Below, piece after piece: positions 34,358 to 42,874 of a stretch of 59,374 bases of DNA; the first letter of the stretch is position 1; every line of letters starts with the position of its first letter. This DNA comes from Chloroflexota bacterium. GTDB taxonomy: Bacteria > Chloroflexota > Dehalococcoidia > Bin125. The position numbers and the translations under genes were made by a program. The notes beneath the pieces are model-generated. The model saw only the letters and a list, made by a program, of their open reading frames with translations, was not told the origin of the DNA and made no database searches. The DNA is taken from positions 1 to 59,374 of the forward strand of contig VXQZ01000046.1 in NCBI GenBank assembly GCA_009838735.1, written 5' to 3'.

Positions 34358-35125
34358 ATGTCCAGCGTGGCGCGTGACGGGGTGAACATTTTCTATGAGG
34401 CCAGCGGCGAGGGGCCGGCGATCTTGCTTTCGCACGGCTACGGCGCGACCTCGCAGATGTGGGCCGGACAGCTCGAGCTGCTTTCGCGCGATCATCGGCT
34501 GATCGTCTGGGACATGCGCGGGCATGGACAGACCGACTCGCCCGATGATCCGTCCTGCTACAGCGAGGCCGAAACGGTCGAGGACATGGCGGCGATTCTC
34601 GATGCCGAGGGCGTGGAGAGCGCGGTGATCGGCGGGCTGTCGCTGGGCGGCTACATGTCGCTGGCGTTCAACGTGGCCTATCCGGAACGGACTCAGGCCC
34701 TGATGCTGTTCGACACCGGCCCCGGCTACAACAACCCCAAGGCTCGCGAGGGCTGGAACACTGGCATGGCGATTCCCCGGGCGGAGGCGCTCGAGCGCGA
34801 CGGGCTTGCCGCGCTCGGCGGCTCAGAGGAGGTTCGCGTCTCCACGCATCGCTCCGCCGGCGGACTGGCCCGGGCGGCGCGCGGGATGCTGGCCCAGTTC
34901 GACAACCGGATCATCCAGTCGCTGACCAGCATTGACAAGCCAACGCTGGTGCTGGTCGGCGAGAACGACGAGCCCTTCCTCGCCGGCACCGACTACATGG
35001 TCAACAAGATCCCGGGCAGCACCAAGGCGGTCATCGCCAACGCCGGGCACGCGGCCAACATCGACAATCCAGCCGACTTCAACGACGCGGTCTCGTCGTT
35101 CCTCACTTCAATCCCCTCTCCCTGA
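34358..35125 (+). CDS. Alpha/beta hydrolase fold protein
   Basis: The protein has 255 residues. Family features are LLSHGYGATSQMW, WDMRGHGQTDSP, the nucleophile GGLS95LGGY, an Asp in VGENDEPF and a His in NAGHAANIDNP. Substrate unknown. ATG 34358 has SD TTGGAG; a possible -10 is TAGACT at 34328. The final residues (IPSP) and the TGA stop lie in a REP palindrome, as in pyk. Confidence 0.92.
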   Translation: MSSVARDGVNIFYEASGEGPAILLSHGYGATSQMWAGQLELLSRDHRLIVWDMRGHGQTDSPDDPSCYSEAETVEDMAAILDAEGVESAVIGGLSLGGYMSLAFNVAYPERTQALMLFDTGPGYNNPKAREGWNTGMAIPRAEALERDGLAALGGSEEVRVSTHRSAGGLARAARGMLAQFDNRIIQSLTSIDKPTLVLVGENDEPFLAGTDYMVNKIPGSTKAVIANAGHAANIDNPADFNDAVSSFLTSIPSP

Positions 35126-35263
35126 GGGAGAGAGCCTGTCCCCGCGCAGGCGGGGAGCCAGGGTGAGGGCCCTGCTGCACCGGAACGGGGGACCCTCACC
35201 CCACCCCTCTCCCAGAGGGAGAGGGAGTCAGAGCCGATCCCTTCTCCGAGAGGGAGAGGGAGC
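35111..35263. repeat. Cluster of REP-like palindromes
   Basis: Three units: 35111-35171 (CCCCTCTCCCTGAGGGAGAG plus CCCCGCGCAGGCGGGG), 35190-35226 (inverted family A) and 35239-35263 (CTTCTCCGAGAGGGAGAGGG). The first contains the stop of the upstream hydrolase and the last ends about 18 nt before the LLM start. Confidence 0.85.
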
Positions 35264-35280
35264 CAACGTTTGGAGCCATC

Positions 35281-36474
35281 ATGCAGGTCAGTCTCTTCTT
35301 CCTTCCCTCGGTCGGAACGCGCGAGGACATTGAAGCCGGTATGGCCGGGAATCGGCCCGAGCTGTACCAGGACATGCTCAACGACCTCTCGGCCTTCGCC
35401 AAGGCCGGCGACGCGCTGGGCTACGACTCGATCGGCTTTACCGAGCATCACTTCCACATTGAGGGTTTCGAGGTCTCGCCCAACCCGATCATGCTCGACC
35501 TCTTCCTCGCCATGCAGACTGAGCGGATCCGGGTCGGGCAGCTTGGACTCGTGTTGCCGGCGCAGAATCCGATCCGCGTGGCCGAGGACATCGCGATGCT
35601 CGATCACATGACCGGCGGCCGGGCGCTGGCCGGGTTCGCTCGCGGGTATCAGCGGCGCTGGGTCGACACGCTGGCTCAGCAGATCCACGGCGTCCACGCG
35701 GCCCATCCTGGCAACCACGACGCGATCGACGCCGCCAACCGCGCCGCCTTCGAGGAGCACTTCAACATCATCCGCACCTGTTGGACCGAGGAGATGGTCG
35801 AGTACAAGGGCCATGCCTGGCAGATTCCGCCTGAGGGCACGCCCTGGGACATCGAAGCGACCAAGATGTACGGCAAGGGCGTCGACGAGAACAACATCGT
35901 CCGCCAGGTCGGCGTCGTGCCCAAGCCGCTGCAGAAGCCGCACCCGCCGCTGTTCCAGCCGTTTGCTTCGTCGGAGAACACGATCCGTTGGTGCGCACGA
36001 GAGGGCATCACGGCGATCCTCCCGCCAATGTATCCGGAGTTGCAGAATCGGCTGTACGAGGTCTACCAGGAGGAGGCGGCCTCGGTCGGCCGAACCCTCA
36101 AGCCGGGAGAGGGTCTGGGGGTTCTCAGGGACGTAATCATCACCGACACCGACGAGGAAGCGATCGAGCTCTGGCACCACTCGGCCGCCTTCGCCGGAGG
36201 AGCCTGGTTTGCCCCCTTCGGCTTCGCCGAAGCCCTGAGACCACCAGGCAAAGAGCTGATGACACTCGAGGAGCAACTGGAGAACGGTCTGACCTTCCTC
36301 GGAACGATCGACACGGTGAAGAAGCAAGTCCAGAACATGCTCGACGTGACCCCGGTGTCCTGGATCTTCATGTGGCAGTACAACGGCCTGCTCAGCCAGG
36401 GTCAGATCCTGAGGACGATCGAGGACTTCTCGGAGAAGGTGCTACCGGAGTTCGGCGGGCTGGGGAACGCCTGA
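35281..36474 (+). CDS. LLM-class flavin-dependent monooxygenase (4)
   Basis: The protein has 397 residues and resembles bacterial luciferase-like FMN monooxygenases: FTEHHFHIEGFEVSPNPIM, GQLGLVLPAQNPIRVAEDIA, LDHMTGGRALAGFARGYQRR, and a C-terminal FLGTIDTVKKQVQNML. It differs from the tandem LLM pair in length and motifs and fits alkanal- or alkane-type monooxygenases. SD TTTGGAG precedes the ATG. Confidence 0.93.
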   Translation: MQVSLFFLPSVGTREDIEAGMAGNRPELYQDMLNDLSAFAKAGDALGYDSIGFTEHHFHIEGFEVSPNPIMLDLFLAMQTERIRVGQLGLVLPAQNPIRVAEDIAMLDHMTGGRALAGFARGYQRRWVDTLAQQIHGVHAAHPGNHDAIDAANRAAFEEHFNIIRTCWTEEMVEYKGHAWQIPPEGTPWDIEATKMYGKGVDENNIVRQVGVVPKPLQKPHPPLFQPFASSENTIRWCAREGITAILPPMYPELQNRLYEVYQEEAASVGRTLKPGEGLGVLRDVIITDTDEEAIELWHHSAAFAGGAWFAPFGFAEALRPPGKELMTLEEQLENGLTFLGTIDTVKKQVQNMLDVTPVSWIFMWQYNGLLSQGQILRTIEDFSEKVLPEFGGLGNA

Positions 36475-36492
36475 GCGAAGCCGACGGAAGGG

Positions 36493-36536
36493 CTCGCCCC
36501 TTCAGGGGAGCTGTCGCGCAGCGACTGAGGGGGCGC
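36493..36536. repeat. REP-like palindrome, family B, between convergent genes
   Basis: CTCGCCCCTTCAGGGGAGCT, then GTCGCGCAGCGAC and TGAGGGGGCGCC. It lies in the 77-bp gap between the LLM and ketopantoate reductase-like 3' ends. Confidence 0.85.
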
Positions 36537-36551
36537 CGGAACTGGCGAGAC

Positions 36552-37583
36552 TCAGGCCAAGCGATCCATGATCCGATCCAGATTCGCCGGGTCCGAGCGC
36601 AACTCGCCGACCGGGAAGCTCCTTACGACCTCGGCGACGGCTTGATTGACCGGGGTTGGGACTTCGACGGACTGGCCCTGGTCGACGACCCAGCCGTTGA
36701 GGGCGTCGATCTCGACTCGGCGGCCTCGGATGACGTCCTGGAGGAAGCTGGGGCGGCCGGCGCCGAGAGCCTGGGCTCCCGCGACCAGCTCGGCGTCGAG
36801 CTCGGTTGAGTCGCCTCCGTTGGCGACGTCGACGAACTTTTGTGAGTCGATGCCCCAGACGGCTTCGATGTTGTGGCCGTAGGCTCGGCCGACCTTGACG
36901 ACCTCGGCCGCGATCCGGATGCAGAGCCAGCGAGTCTCCTCCCGGGCGCGGACTTCTCCTGAGCCGTAGCCGGAGAGACCGGCGATTGGGTTGGCCATGC
37001 AATTGACGGCGAGTTTGCCCCAGCGTTCGCCCCAGAGGTTGGTCGTCGACTCGGCGCCGGCGACGTGGTTGACGATGGCGGCGATGTCGCGGGCGCGGTC
37101 CGAGTCGGAGCCGTCCAGCTCGCCGACCTTGAAGCCCAGCGTGCGCGTGTCGGTACGGATGCAGTGGCCCGGGTCGTACATCCCGCAGCCGATCGTGATC
37201 ACGCAGCCCAGCGTCCGCTCGCGTCCGACCACGGCGGCGACGCGCTCGTCGTTGATCCCGTTCTGGAAGTCGACGATGGCGCCGTCCTCCCGCACCAGCG
37301 GAGAGATGAAGGCGGAGGCCCACTCGGTGTCATAGCTCTTGACGGCGACGAAGCCAAGATCGAAGGGCTCGGAGATCTCCTGTGCCTCATACAAATGCTT
37401 CGCATTGACCGGGATTCGGATGTCACCGATCAGCGGGCCGCTCAGTCGCAGGCCGTTCTGCTTCATCTCATCGACGTGCTCGACCCAGTGGTCGAACAGG
37501 GTCACGTCGTAGCCGGCGCGGGTGAGCAATCCGCCGACGACACCGCCAATGGCGCCGGCTCCGATGATGCCGATTCGAGTCAT
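36552..37583 (-). CDS. Ketopantoate reductase (ApbA/PanE) family protein
   Basis: The protein has 343 residues. The NADPH motif is GIIGAGAIGGVVGGLL at the N-terminus, followed by FVAVKSYDTEWA and DFQNGIND. The C-terminal domain has KLAVNCMANPIAGLSG and RPSFLQDVIRGRRVEIDALNG, typical of PanE. It may make pantoate for CoA or act on another 2-keto acid. It is downstream of two MaoC genes on the same strand, so a catabolic dehydrogenase role is possible. Confidence 0.9.
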   Translation of the reverse strand: MTRIGIIGAGAIGGVVGGLLTRAGYDVTLFDHWVEHVDEMKQNGLRLSGPLIGDIRIPVNAKHLYEAQEISEPFDLGFVAVKSYDTEWASAFISPLVREDGAIVDFQNGINDERVAAVVGRERTLGCVITIGCGMYDPGHCIRTDTRTLGFKVGELDGSDSDRARDIAAIVNHVAGAESTTNLWGERWGKLAVNCMANPIAGLSGYGSGEVRAREETRWLCIRIAAEVVKVGRAYGHNIEAVWGIDSQKFVDVANGGDSTELDAELVAGAQALGAGRPSFLQDVIRGRRVEIDALNGWVVDQGQSVEVPTPVNQAVAEVVRSFPVGELRSDPANLDRIMDRLA

Positions 37584-37610
37584 GTCCGTGTCCTTTGGGT
37601 GAGCTGGCAG

Positions 37611-38075
37611 TTACTTCCGACGCGGCAGTCGTACGGTCGCCCAGCCCGGCGTGGTCACGCCGAGGCGGTCGTTCTCCAGCCAGACCTCGAGTTCGACCAG
37701 GCCGTGCGCGTCGTCGAGGTCGGACTTGCCAACGACCTTGCCGCGCGCGTGGACCTCGTCGTCGGGGATGTTCATCCGCCGCATCTCGAAGCGGAACCTG
37801 GACATCCAGCCGGCTGGCCCGGCCCAGTCGGTGACCACCCGGCAGAGCGCGGCCTGGGTCCAGCCGGTGTTGTAGAAGATCGCCGGGTGGCCAGCCTCGG
37901 CGGCGAACTCGGGGTCGTGGTGGACCGGATAGAAGTCCTGCGAGCCGGAGACCTGCTCGACCATCTTGGTCCAGTCCAGTGTCAGATCGTATCCCTCGAT
38001 CAGGTCGCCGACGCGGACATCGTCCCACCAGGACTGGTCGGTCGAGATGCTGTTCGGTGAGGTACGGGTGGTCAT
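37611..38075 (-). CDS. MaoC-like hydratase/dehydratase
   Basis: The protein has 154 residues with one hot-dog fold. The hydratase-like segment is DFYPVHHDPEFAAEAGHPAIFYNTGW, with Asp and His in the position of the R-specific hydratase pair. It probably acts on an enoyl- or acyl-thioester. Its ATG overlaps the stop of the neighbouring MaoC-N gene (ATGA), suggesting a heterodimer. Confidence 0.88.
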   Translation of the reverse strand: MTTRTSPNSISTDQSWWDDVRVGDLIEGYDLTLDWTKMVEQVSGSQDFYPVHHDPEFAAEAGHPAIFYNTGWTQAALCRVVTDWAGPAGWMSRFRFEMRRMNIPDDEVHARGKVVGKSDLDDAHGLVELEVWLENDRLGVTTPGWATVRLPRRK

Positions 38076-38620
38076 AGCGGTCGCTCGCCTTCTTCTGCTT
38101 CGACTTGTTCGGGAGTCCGGTGCGTGCACAGCGTGTTGGTGCCGACGGCGACCAACTCGCCGTCCTGGTTGGTGATTCGAGTTTCGGTGACCACCCAGAC
38201 CGAGCGCGGGTCGAGCTTGATCGACTTCTCGTAGATGTCGGTCACCTCGGTCTGCGAGGCGAGGTGGTCGCCAACCCTGGCCGGCTGCAGGTATTCCCAC
38301 TCGGTGTTGAGATTGATGTTCCGCTCTCCACGCGTTGGCACCGAAAGCAGCAGGCTGACCTGATTGTCCGAGCTCGGCGGCCAGACGCCCGCGCCGGCGA
38401 AGTAGCGAGTCATCACCGGCGGCGCGATGACTGCGCCGTGCTCTGATTGCCGCCCGTACTCGGGATCGAGGAAGAGCGGGTTCGTGTCTTCGACCATGTG
38501 GCAGTGGCGTCGGATGCTGTCGTACTCGACCGGGTAGCGTCCGGGAACCACGTCGGTTTTGCGTCCGATCCACTCGCTGCGGACGGCCTCGACATCGTAG
38601 GGTCCTGTAACGCGAACCAT
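38072..38620 (-). CDS. MaoC-like N-terminal domain protein
   Basis: The protein has 182 residues and a hot-dog fold of the FAS1-dehydratase/MaoC-N type: YDSIRRHCHMVEDTNPLFLD, APPVMTRYFAGAG and NTEWEYLQPARVGD. Such proteins pair with a MaoC subunit, as encoded immediately downstream, to form a two-subunit hydratase. Substrate unknown. Confidence 0.88.
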   Translation of the reverse strand: MVRVTGPYDVEAVRSEWIGRKTDVVPGRYPVEYDSIRRHCHMVEDTNPLFLDPEYGRQSEHGAVIAPPVMTRYFAGAGVWPPSSDNQVSLLLSVPTRGERNINLNTEWEYLQPARVGDHLASQTEVTDIYEKSIKLDPRSVWVVTETRITNQDGELVAVGTNTLCTHRTPEQVEAEEGERPL

Positions 38621-38700
38621 CAGTGTTCTCCTGTGACAGCGAGCCCTGTCGTGGCTAGGCTGAGGCTAACAGAAGCCGGGGTACGAGCAGACTGGTAGGG

Positions 38701-38934
38701 ATGATCAGCATGTCGGTGATGACTCCAATCCTGCGGATTCGCAAGGTCATTCGGTCAATCGGAGCCAGCGCCGGGCAAGCCGACGAGTTTGCAGATGCGA
38801 TGAACCAGTATCCGACCAAGGATGACTTTCAACAGCGTCTTGATGCGATGTTCGCCCAACAGTTCAACAGACTCATGTTCGGCACCATCGTGATCGTTGG
38901 GCTTGCTGTCGCCATCATCGTCGCATTCAACTAA
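38701..38934 (+). CDS. Small tail-anchored membrane protein
   Basis: The protein has 77 residues. A polar helical region carries KDDFQQRLDAMFAQQFNRLM, followed by one strongly hydrophobic C-terminal segment (TIVIVGLAVAIIVAF), so it is probably tail-anchored. It faintly resembles the C-terminal end of CCDC90/DUF1640 proteins. ATG 38710 or 38719 are possible starts. Its stop overlaps the convergent enoyl-CoA hydratase stop by 4 bp, which supports it as a real gene. Confidence 0.65.
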   Translation: MISMSVMTPILRIRKVIRSIGASAGQADEFADAMNQYPTKDDFQQRLDAMFAQQFNRLMFGTIVIVGLAVAIIVAFN

Positions 38935-39794
38935 CCCTCGCTCCTCGGACCAAACGGCTCCGGGATAAACGGTTCGTCCCGAGCCCGAAGGAATGCGCCG
39001 AAGCCGCCGGCTTCCCGCGCGGCGTCCAGATGCGCAACTTCGGGGCCGTCCGCTGAGGCTTCGACCATCGACGAGAGCATCGAGCCGACGTTGAGCGCGT
39101 TGCGCAGTCCCATCGCCTCGAGGCCTCGCGCAGTGATCAACTTGTTGTAACGAATCGAATGCGACGGTACGAGCGCCAGCCGGCGCGCGAGTGCGTCGGC
39201 GCGTTCCATCAGATCCTCGCTCGGCACGATCTCGTTGATCACGCCGATCCGCAGCGCCTCCTCAGCGTCGAAGTGGTCTCCAGTCAGCGCGTAGCGATGC
39301 GCCGCTTTCCAGCCCGCCAGGGCCGCGAAGAGCACCGAGCTGTTGGAGATCATCCGCACCTCGGGTTGCGCGAACACGGCACGGTCCGAAGCCAGCGTGA
39401 TGTCAGCGGCCAGCGAATACCAGAAGCCGCCGCCGATGCACCAGCCGTTGACAGCGGCGATGATCGGCTTCTCAAGCGTCATCAGGTGCATCATCATGTC
39501 GGGATTCTTGGTCGAAAAGCGGAACCAGCGCTCCAGGTGCTCAGAGACCGGCTGGGTCGGACCGCCAACCTCGCTGTCGATGCCGCCGGCAATGTTGTAG
39601 CCCGACGAGAACGCCCGACCCGCTCCGGTGAAGATGATCGAGCGCGCCGACGGATCGGCGTTGGCCAGGTCGAGCGCGTCGTGGAATTCGCGCTCGAGCG
39701 CCGGCGTGATCGCATTCAGCGTCTCCGGATTGTTCCAGGTGATCGTGACAACCGGGCCGTCCTGCTCGTAAAGGATGTTCTCGTAATCGGGCAT
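38931..39794 (-). CDS. Enoyl-CoA hydratase/isomerase family protein
   Basis: The protein has 287 residues and a crotonase fold. The oxyanion-hole segments are GRAFSSGYNI and NGWCIGGGFWYSLAADI. The residues before EALRIGVINEIVP suggest a hydratase or hydrolase. It fits fatty-acid or aromatic-acid beta-oxidation together with the MaoC pair and CoA-transferases. Confidence 0.93.
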   Translation of the reverse strand: MPDYENILYEQDGPVVTITWNNPETLNAITPALEREFHDALDLANADPSARSIIFTGAGRAFSSGYNIAGGIDSEVGGPTQPVSEHLERWFRFSTKNPDMMMHLMTLEKPIIAAVNGWCIGGGFWYSLAADITLASDRAVFAQPEVRMISNSSVLFAALAGWKAAHRYALTGDHFDAEEALRIGVINEIVPSEDLMERADALARRLALVPSHSIRYNKLITARGLEAMGLRNALNVGSMLSSMVEASADGPEVAHLDAAREAGGFGAFLRARDEPFIPEPFGPRSEG

Positions 39795-39876
39795 GGCAAT
39801 GCTCGTTTCCTGACTCTGGCTTCAGCCTGAGTCTACGCGCCGGGCTCGCCTAACCTGCTCGATTGAGGAGGCGTGC

Positions 39877-41169
39877 ATGCCCGGACCGCTCGAGGGGATC
39901 AAGGTGCTGGAGCTGGCGCAGATCATCGCCGGACCGTTCTGCGGCACGGCGCTCGCCGATCTGGGCGCCGACGTGGTCAAACTCGAATCACCACAGGGAG
40001 ACGCCTCCCGCCGGATCGGACAGTTCGCCCCGGGCGAAAGCAAAGCCTTCCATGGACTGAACCGCGGCAAGCGGGGCATGGTGGTCGACCTCAGCTCTGC
40101 ACAGGGACAGGCAGTCGCTCATCGCTTGATTCCGCAATTCGACGTCTTCGTTACCAACGTACGGCCCGGCGTGGCCGAGCGGATCGCCATGGACTACGAC
40201 ACGCTCATCCGTCTGCGCCCTGACCTGATCTATCTCGAGGTGACCGGCTACGGCACGCGCGGACCAAGCGCCGATCGTGCCGGCTCGGATGTCGTCGTGC
40301 AGGCGTATTCGGGTCTACTTGCCGGAGACATGAAGGTGGACGAGCGTGGAGCGCCGGAGCCGATCACGGCGTCCGCACCTTCGGACTACGTCGCCGCGCT
40401 CGGTGGTGCGATGGGCGTCTGCGCTGCACTGTTTCATCGACAGCGCACCGGCGAAGGTCAGCGCATTGCCACCACGCTCCTGGGCGCCGGGCTCGCCTTG
40501 CAGACCCCATGGGCCGGCGACCTACCTGTGTCTGACGCGATCCTGATCGAGCCGTTGCGTCGGATGATGTCGGAGATGCGCGAAGACGGATCCAGCTATG
40601 CCGAAATGATCGAGGCTCGGCGCAGCCGCCCCAACCAGGGCAAGGCATTCCGCATCTACTATTCCGGCTACCCGGTCAAGGACGGGGCGATCATCCTCGG
40701 AGCGCTGACGCCGCAGAATCGCGATCAGATTCGCGCCGTGCTTGAGATCACGGACGACCCAACCGACAACGACGACTTCAACGCCATCGGTCCGGACGCC
40801 GACGCCATTGTCGCGCGAGTCGAAGAGCAAATCAGATCGACACTGGCAAACGGCACCATGGAGGAGTGGATGGCGAGGCTCGACGCCGCCGGAGCTCCGG
40901 CTTCCCCCGTCAACTGGTTGGAAGACATGGTCAACGATCCCCAGGTAGTCGCCATGAACCTGATGCCGACCATCGATCATCCGCTGTCCGGTCCCGAGCG
41001 ACAGGTCGGCTCGCTGGTCCAGATGTCGAAAACCACGACAGGTTCCGATCGAGCGTCGCCCCCGCTCGACGCCGATACGGACGCAATCCTCCTCGAGCAC
41101 GGCTTCACGGACGAGCAGATCGCGAGCCTGAGGCAATCCGGAGCAGTCGGCGCATCCCCCGGCAGCTAA
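39877..41169 (+). CDS. Class III CoA-transferase (1)
   Basis: The protein has 430 residues of the CaiB/BaiF (Frc) family. The N-terminus contains KVLELAQIIAGPFCGTALADLGADVVKLE in sequence (positions 9-37), and the catalytic Asp is D138 in RAGSDVVVQAYSG. CoA is moved between carboxylic acids without ATP use. SD GAGGAGG lies upstream with a -10-like TAACCT at 39851. It is the first of three related genes. Confidence 0.94.
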   Translation: MPGPLEGIKVLELAQIIAGPFCGTALADLGADVVKLESPQGDASRRIGQFAPGESKAFHGLNRGKRGMVVDLSSAQGQAVAHRLIPQFDVFVTNVRPGVAERIAMDYDTLIRLRPDLIYLEVTGYGTRGPSADRAGSDVVVQAYSGLLAGDMKVDERGAPEPITASAPSDYVAALGGAMGVCAALFHRQRTGEGQRIATTLLGAGLALQTPWAGDLPVSDAILIEPLRRMMSEMREDGSSYAEMIEARRSRPNQGKAFRIYYSGYPVKDGAIILGALTPQNRDQIRAVLEITDDPTDNDDFNAIGPDADAIVARVEEQIRSTLANGTMEEWMARLDAAGAPASPVNWLEDMVNDPQVVAMNLMPTIDHPLSGPERQVGSLVQMSKTTTGSDRASPPLDADTDAILLEHGFTDEQIASLRQSGAVGASPGS

Positions 41170-41342
41170 CCTCTGCCTTCCTCAACCGCCTGGCGCTAAC
41201 CGAAGTACGATGAACTAAGAACATACAAGCGAACATAACTCGTAGGCGGTTTCCATGCTTCACAAAACTCTCAATCGCACCGCGAACAGTCCTGGACTTG
41301 CCCGGATCATTCCTCACATTTCCGCTCATGGCTCAGACATAA

Positions 41343-41382
41343 CTGGACGAATCTGGACAAATCTGGACAGATCTGGACTATT
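41343..41382 (+). repeat. 10-bp phased CTGGAC array
   Basis: CTGGAC starts at 41343, 41353, 41363 and 41373, exactly 10 bp apart, with further near matches in the spacers (CTGGACRAAT). A lone CTGGAC is at 41292. Helical phasing suggests a cooperative binding site. Confidence 0.75.
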
Positions 41383-41395
41383 CCGCTCGCCTGAG

Positions 41396-41417
41396 CGCAC
41401 GATCCTCAGCAAAACAC
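41396..41417 (+). promoter_or_regulatory. Shared 22-bp upstream motif, copy 2
   Basis: Reads CGCACGATC, CT, CAGCAAAACAC. It matches the minus-strand motif at 33689-33710 at 20 of 22 positions and lies 147 nt upstream of CoA-transferase 2, compared with 136 nt for copy 1 and its gene. Confidence 0.55.
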
Positions 41418-41564
41418 CGGAGATCCGCACGAATCTCCCAGAATTTCTTCTCCGGGCGGACTCGCCCCGTTCAATTCGAACTGCCAACGGTTTGGGCGTG
41501 CGTGCGAGCGGAACTCGGTTGCCTATCCTCGTTCCAGTCGAACGACGTATGTGAGGAGGTTCCG

Positions 41565-42866
41565 ATGCCCGGTGCGCTTGATGGAATCAAAGTCCTGGAG
41601 GTCACCCAGATCATCGCAGGACCGATGTGCGGGGTGATGCTCTCCGACCTCGGCGCGGACGTGATCAAGATCGAGTCCGCCGCCGGGGACGGCATGCGGC
41701 TGCTCGGTCAGATCTCACCGGGCGAGAGCAAGGGCTTCCACGTCTTCAATCGCGGCAAACGTGGCATGGTCCTCAATCTGCAGGATTCGGATGGGCAGGC
41801 CGTCGTCCACCGGCTGATCTCGGAGATGGACGTCTTCCTGATCAACGCCCGGCCGGGCGTTCCTGAGCGGCTGGGCATCGACTACGAGAGCCTGCGCTCG
41901 CACAAGTCTGACCTGATCTACCTCGAGAACACCGCCTACGGTCCGACCGGGCCGTCGGCCCACCGGGCCGGCGCCGACATCATCGCCCAGGCATACTCAG
42001 GATTGATGGCCGGCGACGAGAAGGTCGACGAGCACGGCGGGCCGGATCTGATCACCGCCACGACGCCGGCCGATTTCGTCGCCGCGTTCACCAGCGCGAT
42101 CGCGGTCTGCGCGGCGCTGTTCCACCGCGAACGAACCGGCGAAGGCCAGAAGATCGACACCTCGCTACTGGGCGGCGCGATGGTGTTGCAGAACGCCTTC
42201 GCTGCCCGAATGCCGGTCTCCGACGCGGTCCTGCTCGATCCAATCCTGAGCGGCCTCGCGGCGGTTCGAGAGCGGGGCGGCAGTTACCGTGAGCTGCTGG
42301 GCGCCCGCGGTGGGCTGCGAGCGCTGGTCGGCGGCGCCTTCTTCCTCTACTACGGCGGCTACCAGACCTCCGACGGGGCGATCATGCTCGGCTGCGTCAC
42401 GCCGCCGAATCGACAACAGGTGCGCAATGCGCTGGGCCTGGAGCCGGGCGATGATCCGACTGATGAGGGCGACTTCAATGCGCTGGCAGACGGGTCGGAA
42501 GAGATCGTCGCTCGGGTGCGCGGGATGATCTCGGAGCGGTTCGCTTCGGATACCACCGAGAACTGGATCGCCAAGCTGGACGCGGCCGGTGCGCCCGCCT
42601 CGCAGGTCAACATTCCCGAGGAGATGATCGACGATCCACAGGTCCAGGCCCTGGGAATCATGGTCGACCTCGAGCACCGATTGACGGGCCCGGAGACGAT
42701 GGTCGGCCCGCCGTTCAACATGTCGCGCACTCCGCCCGAAGCTGAAGGAGCGTCGCCACCGTTGGACGGCGACACCGACGAGGTGTTGATCGAGTACGGC
42801 TACAGCGCAGAGGAAGTCGCGACACTGCGGTCCTCCGGCGCGGTCGGTTTGCCGGCGGAGGACTAG
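41565..42866 (+). CDS. Class III CoA-transferase (2)
   Basis: The protein has 433 residues, close to gene 3. Catalytic Asp138 is in RAGADIIAQAYSG. It shares KVLEVTQIIAGPMCGVMLSD and FHVFNRGKRGMVL segments. ATG 41565 has TGAGGAGG upstream. It has its own complex upstream region, so it may be the promoter-proximal gene of a two-gene unit with gene 3. Confidence 0.94.
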   Translation: MPGALDGIKVLEVTQIIAGPMCGVMLSDLGADVIKIESAAGDGMRLLGQISPGESKGFHVFNRGKRGMVLNLQDSDGQAVVHRLISEMDVFLINARPGVPERLGIDYESLRSHKSDLIYLENTAYGPTGPSAHRAGADIIAQAYSGLMAGDEKVDEHGGPDLITATTPADFVAAFTSAIAVCAALFHRERTGEGQKIDTSLLGGAMVLQNAFAARMPVSDAVLLDPILSGLAAVRERGGSYRELLGARGGLRALVGGAFFLYYGGYQTSDGAIMLGCVTPPNRQQVRNALGLEPGDDPTDEGDFNALADGSEEIVARVRGMISERFASDTTENWIAKLDAAGAPASQVNIPEEMIDDPQVQALGIMVDLEHRLTGPETMVGPPFNMSRTPPEAEGASPPLDGDTDEVLIEYGYSAEEVATLRSSGAVGLPAED

Positions 42867-42874
42867 GAGCAACC

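Larger units (their letters stand above)
41170..41564. other. 395-bp intergenic region with 10-bp phased array
   Basis: No convincing gene. It holds the CTGGAC array (41343-41382) and the shared 22-bp motif (41396-41417), followed by a -10-like TATCCT at 41524, about 35 nt before the CoA-transferase 2 start. A 99-codon open frame here translates to low-complexity sequence and is not counted. Confidence 0.7.

Noticed and set aside
41343-41382. Phased array as a CRISPR
   Set aside because: Units are only 10 bp with 4-bp gaps and there are no spacers or cas genes.
41255-41554. 99-codon open frame before CoA-transferase 2
   Set aside because: It covers the 10-bp array and shared motif; no protein-like features, and its end overlaps the promoter region.
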